A DNA stretch of 64,000 nt from assembly GCA_933228675.1 (NCBI GenBank), contig OW121742.1, forward strand, positions 129,557,983 through 129,621,982, read 5' to 3'. Position 1 is the stretch's first letter. The number at the start of each line of letters is the position of its first letter. Shown here piece after piece: positions 10,418 to 23,265 of the stretch. The DNA is from Stomorhina lunata (Eukaryota > Arthropoda > Insecta > Diptera > Rhiniidae). The translations under genes and the position numbers were made by a program. Below the pieces are notes generated by a model. That model was given only the letters and a program-made list of their open reading frames with translations. It was not told the origin of the DNA and ran no database searches.

Positions 10418-12940
10418 CTCCATCGTCCACGAAATATTTTAAAATAAAATTTGTTTGCATTGTGCTGGACGAAGGTTCCGAGTCTTCTAAGTTCTTTATT
10501 AATCGCAATGGCACAAATGACACCATGAACACTTATAATAATTTTTAGGTATAATAAAACCCTTTAACGCTGATGATGAGTTCAAAAGTATATATAGGCT
10601 TAAAGAGAACACTCTTGGCTTTCTTTGGGTGGTTTCGATTTTCGTTTCCATTTTCCCCTATAAAAGTTATATACTACTAAACTTGAAATTTTATTAGTAT
10701 ATGGTGATTTTAAATTTATTACATAACACCTTAACTACAAGCTATACAGGGTGCGCAAATACCATTTGTTAAAACCAACAGTCCACCCAACATAACAAAA
10801 AAAAACCGCAGCCCATTAGCATTAATAGTTTTCAAGAAATCGTAATTAATATGAGATAAAAAATTACAATTTTTCTTTCATTTCTAAATTAACTAAAATT
10901 CCTTGTCTTTAGCAGCCTGCCACGCCCACTACAGCGAATATTTTGACCAAATTTTTTGGCCACCTTAGTTTTGATATGTTTTCTTTCTGATGGTATAAAA
11001 ATTTTAAAAATCTATGTCAACAAAAAATATAGGTTTTGGCCAATGAAATTTGATTCTGAACCACCGTGCGTCGCCTTTAGCTGACTGATTTGAACTTAAA
11101 ATTATGCTGTGTGTGTTTAACTGTTGTGCTTAGCTGAGAAAACTTCATAGGAAAAAGTCAAGCAAAAGCAAAATGCGAAAAAGAAAAAAACTTGAAGTTG
11201 TCAGCATCAGCTAAATTTACAAGTAGATATTTCTCTTGGGCTGTGTGCGTCAGCCAAAATGAACGATCAGTCAGCTGCACCAGTCAGCTTTACTTTTTTC
11301 TTTTTTTGCTTTTCATTTAGCTTTTGCTGATTTTGCTACTGCAGTTTCAGTTAAGCATAAAACTTATACTGTGAAAAACTGAAGTAACATAGATTAATAT
11401 ACTGGGCCAACGAAATTTCAAGGTACACCTGGTACTTGTCAAAAGTACGGATCAGTAATATGGTATTGATAAGCCTAAAAAGAGCTTTTACTTTTCCTAA
11501 TGAATACAAACAGTTGCACAAAAAAGTATGATAGGACGAACATTTTCTTTAAGATTTTCTTGACAAATTCATCTATAAAGATGTATAATGAGTTTTAGTA
11601 GATTTTATTATAATTAAAATGTATACAATTGTTTATTTAAAATTTCATTTATTTTTCCAATACCAAAAAATGTAGCCCTACAAAATAAAAAAAATTTCAG
11701 TTTGAAAAAAATAAGAAATAAAAAAAATTGATCAGCTAATGACCTTCTACATATCGAAAGCCTATATTTAGTACCGACTATTGGTGATTTCTTTTCTAGA
11801 GAAATATGTTACCCTCAATGTTGCATAAAAAAATATGCACATTTTTTGAGTTTTGAAAGTTCCCTTGAATAATGCTACATTTTTTGCAATATGAAATGAA
11901 ATTAAAATTTTCCTCGTTTATCATTTAATTAGTGATGCATATTCAAGTTTCAAATAAATGAACGATTTAAATCACTTTTTAAACAATAAAAACATAAGAT
12001 TGTTTAACACTGTTAAGCTAAGATGATATTTTCAATAATTCCCTGATTAAAATTTCTCTACGTCCATTTTATTTGCAATTTTATTAATATTTTTATGAAA
12101 TCCTTTCTTAAGCAAATATGTACACACAAAAATAAAAAAAACAAAAAAAAATGGCATTTGTATAAAAGAGTAACAGCAAGGTTGTAAAAAGTGGTATTTT
12201 TGCATGTGCTCGTCGAGTGAGTGCAGAAAATATAAAATTTTCGCATATTTTTGATGCAACATATTATAAAAAGAACAGATGAGTTTAAAAAAAAAATTGC
12301 ACGTTTTTTTCAAAAGATGTTGCATTGGTGTAACATTTTTGTTGTGTGAGCAGAGAGCAAATGTGCCAAGTCCGAAAAAGCCTATAAGTTCAAACATGAT
12401 TTATTTTTAAGTCCTACGGCTACGGAAAGTTTAAGATGATTGACTAAAGAATACAACTGCATTTACAGATTTTTAAAAAGTCTACTAAAAAACTTAACAA
12501 TCCATGTCTCCAGAATAATTTCGATTTCCTTAAATTTTATATTAAAACAAGTTTAAGTAAACTGTGCAAAAATGTGTATATTTGTTAAAAACATAAACTA
12601 TTGAGTAATATATTGTAATATAAGGCATAATATATAAAATGTTTTTACTGTTTAACATAATTTAGAAATGCAAAGAAACTTAATATAAAAAAATTATGAT
12701 ACATACAATTTTTAAAATTTAAGTATTTATGTGTGTATTAATAATGATATATTATTATAATTATAATAATTTCTATATATTTCTTAATATTATTTTCTTA
12801 TCAATGCTTTGCAATGAATTTGGTTTATTTTGCATTTTTAGTTTTATTGAGCAAATGTTCTCTGAATTACACTTTAAATAAAAGTTTTATTGGATACATG
12901 ATATTAATTAATTATATAATCAGATTAATTACTCTACAAT
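10418..12940. other. Transposon-like non-coding DNA
   Basis: 10418-10510 may hold shifted upstream codons of the Transib-like remnant. 11060-11400 shares AGCAAAAGCA/GCTTTTGCTG words with 8450-8710. The rest is AT-rich without a supported gene. Confidence 0.4.
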
Positions 12941-12946
12941 TGGACC

Positions 12947-13140
12947 GCCAGTTCAAGTAGGGAATAAATCCAAAAAGGTGGAACAAAGATAACTGAAATA
13001 AACTTAATAACTGTTTGGTTTCTTCATATAGCCTTTTATAAAATTTTGGTGAAATAAAACAAAAAAAGATATTACAGGGCAATAATATTTACTGATATAT
13101 ATGTAAATAGTCATATTGGATTTATTCCCTTCTTGCAACT
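12947..13140. repeat. Inverted-repeat element with ends AAGnAGGGAATAAATCCAA
   Basis: The left arm GTAGGGAATAAATCCAA (near 12956) and right arm TTGGATTTATTCCCTTCTT (near 13116) are near-perfect reverse complements about 160 bp apart, so a small MITE is likely. Further TTTATTCCCTTCTT words occur near 13820 (imperfect) and 13968. Confidence 0.5.
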
Positions 13141-15318
13141 GATCAACAAAATAAATAAATAGCGATGCTTTACTAAGGTATATATTTACATATTATGCAG
13201 GCCACGACGATGCGACAGTTGTTAAGCTGATTGCAACGTTTGTGTGGTCTTTGGGGTTAGTTGTAGAAAAGATCAAAAAGTTTTGATTTTTTTGGAAGTT
13301 GTATAATAAGATTGAAACGTTTGTGAACATGTCCGTGCAATATAATTTTCTTTTGTTTTTCATTTTTATACTGAAGTTGTACAAAGAGTCGCAGAGTGTA
13401 TGGCCTGCAGAGTGTAGGGCCTTTTCTGAAGAAAGAAGGTTTTTCTAGTACAACTGCATCATACATCTCTTTATATTTAGAACATGTTATGTATCCTTAT
13501 TGACTAAAACTGTATCCGAAATATCTGTATTTCGATATATTGAATGTAGTTGCTTTGTCCAATGACTAAAAGGTTGTTTTAAAATATTTTGTCTATGAAT
13601 TTTTAAAATAAAGAATATCCTCTGAAGTAACAGATGCCACGGAAAACCCACTCTTTTCGATGTTAAAGTGAGACTATTGTACTAATTTGGAACGTAAATT
13701 CTATCCTTCCTCCTGATAAAGTTTTTAGCTATTCAAAAAGTTTTAGTGTTATAAACTTAATTTGAAAAGTTTGAGTGTTATAAACTTAATAGTACCAGAT
13801 TTTCAGATGAAAAAAGATAGATTTATTTCCTTCTTCTAACTAATTTTTTTTAGGCCGCGTAGAACTTCTTTCGACATAACTGTTATATTTATCTTTTAAA
13901 CACATTTAACATATTTAAAGTTAATAAAATATGAATAACTCAATTTTAGTAAAAGTGGCGTTTATTCCCTTCTTCCAACAATTGGTTCAATTTATATTTA
14001 AATCTACATACTTAAATTATATATATTTTTTTTTTTTTTTTTAATTAAACAGTAGTTATTTGTTAAAAGCCATTCCAATAAAAATGGTTTTTAATGCTAA
14101 AACAATTAACACTGTTAAATTGAAAATGCTGTGTAAGTATTAAATAAACAAAGAAGTATATACGAATTTTGTCATGTTTAGTGAATAGCTAATAACAATT
14201 TGTAAACGATTCAATACTTTTAATAAATAATAATGAATAATAGACATTTTATTTTTAATATTTTTTTACACAATTAAAGAAAATTATATATAATAAAGTT
14301 ATAATTTATTTATAAGTTAGAAAATGTAGTCGGCCTAATATTTGTTAAAACTATTATAGGTATTCTGCGTCAGATTTTATAATCATACCAATTTTATGAG
14401 CATTTAAGTCATTCCTGTGAAAGGTGTCATATAGGGGCTATAGTATGGAATGCTAAATTTGGTCATTAAATATTTTAAATTTAGCCCATTTTTTATACAT
14501 ATAGTAAGTTATTTGTAACAAAAATTACATTATATTATCTGATTCGAAACAACCCAAACTTGGGTAGTTTCGTTATGCTAAATAAAAGTGCTATTAGAAA
14601 ATGGGATCCAGAAAATATAAAGATAAATTCATTGTGAAAACTTTCAATTTCCCCGATACCACACTTCATAGAATGGAAAGAAGCGAAGCCAACGTTAGCC
14701 ATTAATTATGAACACCATAGATACGAACGACAGTTTTTCCAACAGAACCAGAAAGCCAATGGAGATGAAAACTAAATACCGGTAACGTTCCACATTACCC
14801 TCCAGTGTTTTTATTTAACTATTTTTAAAATATTAACCAGTTTAAAAAAACGTATTGGATCATCTAATTAAAATTTTATTAATACTTGTTCAAAGAATCC
14901 AAAAACAAAATAGGGGTTATACAATACCCGTTACTCTAATGTTAAAAAATGTAAAAAAAAATAATAACAAATATTTTTTCCCTCTTTGAAATAGATTTGT
15001 GTAAAGCTAAGATAATTTTAGCATTTTTGTCATTTTGTACAATTGCTTAAAATTATAATATATAGAAATTCTACTTGTTTCATTCGTTCGTTTTCTTAAC
15101 TTTACATACTAATTTTGGTTAAAAATTAATACTTATTATGCTAAAATTTTTCACGGAGTTTGTGTACAGTTATGTCTGCTCTGTTAAGTATTTTCCCGAT
15201 GTCTTAATAATTTAAAAATTATTCAACAATTCACATTTAAAGTGAATTTCAAAGATATACAAAATTTTTACAAAAGTTCATATATGTATATTTATATGTC
15301 AAAAAGTAACTAAAATGT
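13141..15318. other. Non-coding DNA 3' of the liprin-family gene
   Basis: AT-rich. The strand around 13196-13290 has a short open frame after a good acceptor (ttatgcag), with residues ATVVKLIATFVWSLGL. It is soon closed by stops and has no recognisable family. 13740-13800 contains a short direct repeat (gttttagtgttataaactt / gtttgagtgttataaactt). No gene is supported. Confidence 0.35.
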
Positions 15319-18300
15319 TTATGGCATTATATCTGTTGTATTTCCAGGTGTCGCTGTCGAACTGTTGTGGATGTTGCTTGGTGTAAAGTTTGTCCTATCT
15401 AAGGGACAGACTAAATCAGTACACTCTAATTCGATAGTTCCACATTGAAGACCTTTTGAAGACTTTCTACGTTTTAAAGAAAATTGAGTTTTTTTAGGTG
15501 GTTTTATCTTTCCAGCAATGGTTAAGGGTTGATAGTTCGGTTGTGCTTCTACATCTCGTTTTGCATGTATAACTTCGCGTCCTAGGAGATCTTTAAAATG
15601 TGTAGCTAAATGCCTTCGAAGCAATGTCTTACTTGGAGGTATGCTTAACAGATCAGCCAACAAATCTGCATTAAATCTTGGCTCATACAGCATTAAAGCG
15701 CCATGAACACCCGCTCCTCTTAGATTTGGAGCGTATTCCGATAAGTCTGCAACACGTAACCATTCCATTACACGATGGGCAGTCCATAACGCTATAAATT
15801 CTATGTTAGTGTCTAACTCCTCAATATTAATAGCAGTTTCTTCCAATTCCGAACTATTTCTCTTAGGAATTTTTGTTGATCGCCTAATTAAACAGTCGGG
15901 ATTCCACTCAGTTTCTCGCATACATTGAATAGCTCTTCTAAGTGAAGCTATATGAAGACATGACGTTACTTGCAAATTAAATAAGTCTTCCATAGTTAAT
16001 CGATGTAGCATCCGTCCATCAATCTTGGCTTGCAAAAAGGTGTCTTTGTACTGGGGTAACCCAATATCATCAAGCCATCGCATTACCCATCCAATATCTA
16101 ATTGTGCCGCTTTTAGAGCTAGCGGATCTAATTCCTTGCAAGTAAGTTCATCCATTGCCAGCATTATTTTTTTACGATGTAATGTGGATTTTAAATTTAA
16201 TTCTCTCTCAATTTCCATAGGTGAGGCAGTAAAGAAGCAAGTTGCAGTTTGGTTTTTAAGCCATTTTCTATTTGAATGAAAAAAATCAATAATTTATTAA
16301 GTCTAAAAATAAGTATACCCTTCACCAATTATAGTTCTGTTTCATTACTTTCTGAAAGAGTTCGGACAAATGAGAGGAATTTTTTAGTTTTTTTATCAAA
16401 TAACAAAACTTATCTAAAAGCATGATACATATGTATATCTTGAAAATTTTGAATTTTGGTTTTTGAAAATTTTTAATGCTTATATTTTTTAAGCTTTAAA
16501 ATTTTTAGCCTGCAATTTGTTTTCAATATTATCATTCAAAAAATTTTTTAGTTGTAATATGTATTTAAATTTCTCATATTTTTGTAGTTCAAAAATTTTA
16601 AGTCGAAATGGTTTTAGGTTCTACAGATTCCGAAATTTCAATTTCTGTAAAACATTGCAAAATTCAATATTTTTTTCTAATGAAATCGATAAACCGGTCT
16701 TTGTTTTAACAAATAACACTAAATAATTGAAGAAATTGTAATTACACTTTAAAAATACTTAATTTTTAAGTAGCTATATATAAAACTACGTATGAAATTT
16801 ATGCCAGGCTAATTTTAGACTGATTGTTATAACTGTGGGTGATTTAAGAAAGTGCACCAAAAGAAGATTAGGCTGTCTGTTTGGTGAGATTGGATGGGTT
16901 TCGTATATTTAAGGCTGATCTAAGGAACTGAACAATTAATTCGGATGTCGTATTTCAACATGAAAACCCTGACCCTGGACCGCGAAAGATAATGAAAATG
17001 AAGCATACATATGTATGTACATGGTTAAAGTTTATTGTAAGAATTTTAATGTATTTACATTCAATTAACAAAAATACGCAATTACATGTGAAACAACCCA
17101 ATACATGTATATTTAAAATTAAGTGAATGCAAATGCCATAATAACATTAGGCAAGCAAAGTTTAGCAGAATAATACCTCCTTAATATTATTAAAATTTAA
17201 TTAAATATGATCTGATTCGCTTTAGTAGTAAAAATTATTACTAGTAAAACTCATAATTTAACATTAAAAGACACGAACTACTAAACCATATTATTACATC
17301 TTTAACTGTTTTCTGCTTTCAAATACTTGGGTCATTTGTCCGAAAGTAAATAACAAAACCTCTTAAAATTATATATTTTCTATTAATAATATAATTTTCT
17401 ATGCAATAAAAAATATGTAGTAAATTTGTTATACATTTTTAAACTTACCTACAATCTTCTTCGCAATATGATAAGCCTAATTTGGTCAACCAACTACAAA
17501 TCTCAAATTCCGACCATTCTAAATAATTTTTACTTGAAGTTGTGGATATATTAGTTGGTTGAATGGACCATTCTATACGACCACCAGCAGTGGCTCTAGC
17601 TCGATCGCCTCGTCGGAATTCTGGTTCAGCTTGTTCTATGGTCGGAAATTCCAAATTGCCACTATTACTGCGTCTTAATTTACCAAAAATATTTCTCAAG
17701 CCTTTGGCAGATCGTTCCTTCAATGTTGGCGATGGCGTGGAATTTGAGTTAACCGAATAACTATTGAACATTATGTCCGAATAATCGTTTTGAATACTGT
17801 TGTCATCAATAAGAACTTTTTCCATAGAAGCAAATGCAACATTGCGTGGTTTGCTGAAGTTGCTATTATTATTTATTATTCGAATATTATTGTTATGATT
17901 TGGACTTATCGGTAATTTGGGTTTGTTTCCATTTTTATGACATTGTGATCGTGGTAGACTATGATATAAAGGGTGTGTTTGATGTCTTAAAGAAGTTGGA
18001 GGAGTCTTAGGGGACTGTTCACTCGTGCGTGGTAACTCAAATTGAGTCAAGTTGCCCATACTTCCATATGGAACTTTAAAATACTTTAATGGTTCTTGAG
18101 AAATTGTTAAATTTTCAAATTTTTTTAATTCCAAATTTTCTTGCTCTAAAGCTGCTCTATGTAGCTTTAACTCACTTAATGCAGACATTAGTTCAAGTTT
18201 TTGGGTTTCTAACTCCGAACGCGTACATAAATGCTTTTGTAAAAGTTCATCCTTTGCACTGAGTTGTTGGTTTTTTTCAGATAATATTCGTTCCAACTCC

Positions 18301-19697
18301 AGAATTTTAGACGATTGCTCACACACTTTATCAGCAACCATTTGATATTGAAGAGTAAGTGATTCTTTATCACGAATTAATCTGCGCATACGTTCATCAG
18401 AATCATGGCGAGGAATGTGACTCTCTAACCAATCACAAATAGTGATAGCTATAGCAGGATCTGGAGCTGGAGCATTTACACCAACCTACAAATTTATAAA
18501 TTTATTAAAACGTAAAAAAAATATAATTGTGGGAACATTTTCATGATATTAATAAATATGGGCTATTTCCCGTAGCGTTTCCAGTTTGGGAGCTGGGATC
18601 AAATAGTTTTCTTAATGCTTAATACATTGGGGTAAATTACTTCACTACATTTTTGTGAGATTTATGTGTACTATAATTATTTATGTCAGTGAAAAAATGG
18701 AGGCAGTTACGCTCAAAAAAGTATATCATATTTATTGACTTGAAACGCCACATTTGCAAATTTAGATGATCATGGAAAAGAAAAAACTTTCTTGTGTTGA
18801 TAATTCAACGAAATTAGGCATTAACATTTTATTTTTTACAAGGATGATCCTCAAAAATATACCAAATCGGATCAACGCTTTAGGTACTTCATAGGTCTTT
18901 CCGGAATAGAGTTTGAATTTTTTGTGTGTATTTAAATAATAATTTTTATCATACAAGACTGACTCTCTTTTGAGTCAAAAGTAACATCAATACCAAAAAA
19001 CACAAATACGCTTATGAAACAAAAAATAACTAGTTTTATGTATAGATAAATATTTTTGAATTGAAATCAATTAGCGAAATTTCGTGACAATTTGCCTACA
19101 TCTGATATTGATATCTATTTTTTAGTTCGTGCTTAAAATGTGATTTGGGTTTATTCCAATATATAGGAATATTTGCATAAACATACATAGAGATATAACA
19201 AAGCAGTAGTAAATAAACGGTATATTTTTTTTTAAAAAACTGTTCAAATGATGAAGTTATGTTTGTCACATAGGTTAAAAAATACGCACTTGTGTATTTT
19301 TAGATCAATAATCGCTAAAATGTCGATATATCGGCAATTCTGGCGGGCCTAGTTACACCTTTTACTATACAATATAAGTACATAATATAAAATAAAATTG
19401 TAAAATTGTAATGAATGAATGAATGACCTGTTGCAACGCAATAGCTAGCGTTTTTGCTGTTGATAATACATTGTCTGCTGATATAATACTACGCTCATTT
19501 AAAATATTAACACTTCCGTCTTCATTATTTGTTGATGTGCTTGGCAAATTTGACAATTCATTCGCATGGACAAGGGAGGGTCCACCTCCACACTGATGAC
19601 TTTGGCTATTTCCAGAGGCGCTGGAAATAATTCCATCCATTTGTTGCAGAGCGGCTTCTAACATTTTACTAGCCTCTGTTGCGGTTTTGGCATCCAT
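15319..19697 (-). CDS. Liprin-beta/gamma family scaffold protein, three coding exons
   Basis: Liprins are cytoplasmic scaffolds at synapses and focal adhesions; beta-type liprins pair with liprin-alpha. The coding exons are 19428-19697 (ATG at 19695-19697), 17449-18485 and 15319-16267 (TAA at 15319-15321), with phases 0 and 2 agreeing across the joins, giving 751 aa. The N-terminus ASKMLEAALQQMDGII matches the beta-liprin start. A coiled coil spans about residues 120-210 (LETQKLELMSALSELKLHRA). Three SAM domains follow: SAM1 from about 410 (EWSEFEICSWLTKLGL), split by intron 2 and continuing with RKWLKNQ and LHRKK; SAM2 from about 493 (IGWVMRWLDDIGLPQYKDTF, DGRMLHRLT); and SAM3 from about 597 (HRVMEWLRVADLSEY). 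The donor of exon 1 is a non-ideal CAG|GTCATT. The coiled coil is short compared with vertebrate liprin-beta, so the fly liprin-gamma subtype is possible and I give no symbol. Confidence 0.9.
16268..17448 (-). other. Liprin intron 2
   Basis: An intron of 1,181 bp with donor GTAAGT and acceptor ATAG. It interrupts the SAM1 domain. Near 16315-16345 a 'tatacccttcacc' motif belongs to the dispersed fly repeat. No other gene is seen. Confidence 0.8.
18486..19427 (-). other. Liprin intron 1
   Basis: An intron of 942 bp between the exon encoding the N-terminal 90 residues and the coiled-coil exon. The donor is GTCATT (after CAACAG) and the acceptor is TTTGTAG. No internal ORF with support. Confidence 0.75.
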
Positions 19698-20157
19698 TAT
19701 CTCTCTTTAATCACTTAATATTAATATATAATTATGAAAAGTCCCAGAAATTTTATTTATAGATTTAAGAATTCATAAAAAACATTTTTCACAAAAAAAA
19801 ATTGAAAGCACAAAAATTCACATGTTAACTACAAAAACTATAAACTTTAGTAAAGTTGCACTGATCTAAACATAATTGTTAGAATTTATTACTTTTATAA
19901 AAACAAGGAAAATAAATGAAAATAAAGTGTAAATTCTTATTAAAATCAAAAAACTTAAAAAAGAACACTACGTGTAAAGTTGGCAATTCACAGTCAACCA
20001 ACCATAATGTCAACTCTTCATTTAAAAAAGCACTAACATTTATTTTAGATACAAATAAAATTGTGTTCCAACAAACCAAAAAACGATAATGCATCATATA
20101 TTATGATATATGATACAGTATCGTTTTTTTAGTATATTCATTTAAATTTATATAAAA

Positions 20158-20208
20158 TTTATATATATATATATACATATATAATATATATATATATATA
20201 CATATCTA

Positions 20209-20260
<52 letters not shown>

Positions 20261-20265
20261 TATAC

Positions 20266-20308
<43 letters not shown>

Positions 20309-20310
20309 TC
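20158..20310. repeat. (TA)n microsatellite, interrupted
   Basis: About 150 bp of alternating AT with occasional CATATA interruptions, directly upstream of the liprin start region. Reading frames across it are artefacts. Confidence 0.95.
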
Positions 20311-20438
20311 GTTTTAGTATAACTTATTCTAAAAGTGTTATTTTGAGGCCAGTGGTTTAATTCAAACGTGTCCAATTTAGAATCCGTATAAGTACTTTGT
20401 ATTATCTTAGTTTATATCTACCCATTTTATGTTTGCAG

Positions 20439-20566
20439 GTAAACGTCGCCGTACTGAAAGCAGAAATTCAAGCAAAGAAACCCATGTGGAAGTAATGTCA
20501 CATAAACAAAACGTAGAATTTAAACGAAGAATTTTATGTCATTATTCCTCATTAATCCTCATTTAA
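20439..20566 (+). pseudogene. Orphan coding-like exon (Arg/Lys/Glu-rich), unidentified
   Basis: After a good acceptor (tatgtttgcag) a 41-codon frame runs to TAA: KRRRTESRNSSKETHVEVMS, then HKQNVEFKRRILCHYSSL. Codon composition is less AT-biased than the surroundings. No partner exon is found and no family is recognised. It could be the last exon of a lost gene or transposon, or chance. Confidence 0.22.
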
Positions 20567-21440
20567 ATGATTTAATATTACAGTAGTTTATAGTAGCTGA
20601 GCATATAATGCTAAATATCTATTTTTATTGTTTTTTGATAAGGAATTTACAATAGTTGGTTTGACCCATACCCCACGTCTGATCACAATGTTTAATAGCG
20701 ATTTCGTTTTCCTAAGTAAGGTTACTTAGGAAACATGAGAAGATATCAATGAGATCGTTTTTTTTTGATTACGATCTACAGAAGATCTTTAGATCGTAAT
20801 AAAAATTTACCATTTTTATAGGAAATTTTTCGAAAAACTTACTATTTAATTAATTTAATTTTTTTTTTAATTTCCTATAAAAATAGTTAACTTTTGGCAA
20901 ATTTCATACAAATACAAAATTTAAAATCTATATATGGGCAAAAATCAAACAGTTTTTGTTCCTTTGAAACCGACTTTCAACTCAAATAATTTGTGTGCCC
21001 TTAATAGTTCGGAAAATCTAATTACAGATCTTATACTCGCAAAAACTTCTGTATACTGAACATAATATCTTAGTAGTGCAAATTTGCGCTTCTAAGCGTA
21101 ATTAGCATGCAAATTGAAAAAAAAAACGTTAAAAAATCGATTGAAGTTTTTCTTCATATTTCGTCTTCTTCTGCATTCGTTTTAACATTTGGACAAAAGT
21201 CATTGTTCTACGAAATTGACACCACACTTAAATAAGTGGATTTATCCCCTATCCTCTAAATTTTAATTTTGTCACTTCTAATACTACTTAATGGCTGCCA
21301 AAATTTGAAGCTCATTTTCGCCACTTTTTAATTTTTTTTGCGTATTTTTTGGCCGCCTCAATAAATTGATATATGTATATCTCGTTTATGTGCTCTATAT
21401 AGGTATAACATACGACAGGTTTTTAGGGGAGCATACATAC
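20567..21440. other. AT-rich DNA with degenerate 'TTTTATAGGAAATTTTT' satellite and a hairpin
   Basis: A near-perfect hairpin TTTCCTAAGTAA/TTACTTAGGAAA lies at about 20708-20735. 20800-20905 repeats words such as TTTTTATAGGAAATTTTT and its inverse, as in the larger array at 22716-23265. No gene is seen. Confidence 0.5.
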
Positions 21441-21525
21441 ATAATTCCCCGACAAAATTCCAATTGGAACAAGGGGTACTTCTCTCAGACAATGACCTGC
21501 ATCCGATTCTATTTTTAGACTCATT
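21441..21525 (-). mobile_element. SINE family 1, 3' fragment, minus strand
   Basis: The reverse complement matches the 3' part of the SINE at 25995-26357 (AGTCTAAAAATAGAATCGGA through TTCCAATTGGAA to GGGGAATTAT) with a few differences. The tRNA-like head is absent, and the adjacent tail is a decayed tatata/catacata tract. Confidence 0.75.
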
Positions 21526-22247
21526 GTACTCATTGGAGCACACTCGCAAATATGAATGCAAATTTCCAAACTACCGAGTAAACCGATTTTTCTGCCATTT
21601 AGCACCTAAAATCAAAAGCGCACCAAAATATCATTGTTTACTAAAATTTTATGAAGATTTTGAAAATCGTGCAAAAAAGTGCATATTGGTTTAAATGGTT
21701 TTAGATTGCAAACTGAGACAAAATTACATAAGGCACTAAAGCGATGTCATTTATAACCGACTTGCATCAAAAGTTTGTCAAGAACGCGAAGGTTTTATCT
21801 AAAAACATTTCAATAAATCACATCTATTAAAAATTATATTTAAATAAAAAATTCTTTTAAATTAAATTTGTTCATAAGTCAAGGCAGCAAAATTTCACTA
21901 AGACTCGCATTTTGTCGAATTTCACTTGCATAATTCACTTGCATAATTGCATTATTTCTTCGTGTTAATGTACATATATATAAATTACCATAATACCATG
22001 AAACGACAGAACGCCTGAAAATATATACATAAGTTGTTTCAAAAAACAAAATAAATCTAAAAAAAATAGTTTATTATTTATTTTAGAAATTTTTGTTTTA
22101 ATCGTCATAACATCTGCGCGCATCGCGTAAAATCGTTAATGCGAACGGATTCACCAAAAAAAAATTTTGTGTGCGATCAAACAAATTTTTGAATTTTTTT
22201 AATTCCGAAAATTGAAACTATTTGATTTTTGTCCATATATACATATA

Positions 22248-22715
22248 TCTTTTATATTAATAAAAGAGTCATGTGTGTATGTAATCAGTAAACTCAAAAA
22301 CTGCTGCACCGATTTTGACCAAAATTTGTGTGTTATCAAAAGATTGCTAAATAATATTATTAAAGCTACTATAAAAGTTGGAAAGTGAAAACGTGTCAAT
22401 TCCGAATCCCAACCACTTCGACAGACATTCCATTTAAATTTAAACGGGTACAGTTCCCAGTGATATTAGCATTTGCCATGAGTATAAATAAATCTCGTGG
22501 ATAATCGCAGAAGGTTTGTGGATTAAATTCGTATATGTGAGATGCTCACGTGTTGAAAGGCCATCATCATTATTTATTTTAACAAAGGAAAATAAAACAG
22601 AAAATGTAGTTTATCAAAGACCATTACAATAAATATTATTTCTTATTATCCAAGTTTCATAACTATCTATATCTTTTGTTTGCTCAGAGCCAGCAATGCG
22701 GACCGGGTCAGCTAG
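22248..22715 (+). mobile_element. Degenerate, internally deleted Helitron
   Basis: The 3' end is GACCGGGTCAGCTAG immediately followed by T, the CTAG terminus typical of Helitrons. The 5' side begins near TCTTTTATATTAATAAAAGA and contains AACTCAAAAACTGCTGCACC and GATTTTGACCAAAATTTG, a segment common in insect Helitron leaders. Between them lies the end of a Pif1-type helicase frame (22395-22650): IPFKFKRVQFPV, AFAMSINKSRG, then a stop where Q is expected, then QKVCGLN, plus further stops. Only the last helicase motifs remain, so the copy is dead. Confidence 0.8.
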
Positions 22716-23265
22716 TTTTCTATAAAAATAGTAAATTTTTAACAAATTTTCTTATAAAAATACTAAAATTCCTCTAAAAATTGTCAATTTTTGACAAATT
22801 TTCTATAAAATTAATTTTTTATAAAAATAGAAAACAAAATGTTAAAAAAATCGTAAATTTTGGAAAAATTTAATTGTAAATTTTTGAAAATTTTCTTATA
22901 AAAATTATAATTTTTTTTTAAATTTTCCATAAAAATAAAATATGTTTGAAAAATTTCTTATAAAAATAGTTAATTTTTTAATAATTTTCTAAAAAATAGT
23001 AAAATTTTGGAATTTTTTTTCCAAAATTAACAATTTTTATAGGAAATTTTTAAAGAATTTACTATATTTATAGGAACATTTTAAATAATTTACTATTTTT
23101 ATAGGAAGTTTTTAAAAAATTTATTATTTTTTTTTTGAAAAATTTTCTATAAAAATAGTATATCTTTTTAAAATTTCCTAGAAAAATATTAAAATTCCTA
23201 TCAAAATTATAAATTTTGGAAAAGGTTTCTATACAGATTGTAAATTTTTGAAAAAAATAGTTGCG
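22716..23265. repeat. Degenerate AT-rich tandem array (TTTTCTATAAAAATAGTAAA-like units)
   Basis: Roughly 550 bp of loosely repeated units built from AATTTTCTATAAAAATAG and AAATTTTT. The unit appears in one orientation at first, and from about 23030 in the reverse (TTTTTATAGGAAATTTTTAA). The Helitron end abuts it. Units are too diverged for a fixed period by eye, roughly 40-60 bp. Confidence 0.7.

Noticed and set aside
12047..12397. 116-codon minus ORF rich in Phe and Cys
   Set aside because: It overlaps poly-A/T tracts, has a second overlapping frame of equal quality, and lacks recognisable domains.
13196..13290. Plus-strand frame ATVVKLIATFVWSLGL after an acceptor
   Set aside because: Stops follow within 30 codons and no partner exon or family could be found.
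14601..14705. 34-codon plus ORF starting MGSRKYKDKFIV
   Set aside because: No conserved context, splice site or family; left as unsupported.
20148..20375. ORF of Tyr/Ile repeats across (TA)n
   Set aside because: It is a translation of a dinucleotide microsatellite; similar ORFs at 24249-24497, 29045-29263 and 32172-32354 were dropped for the same reason.
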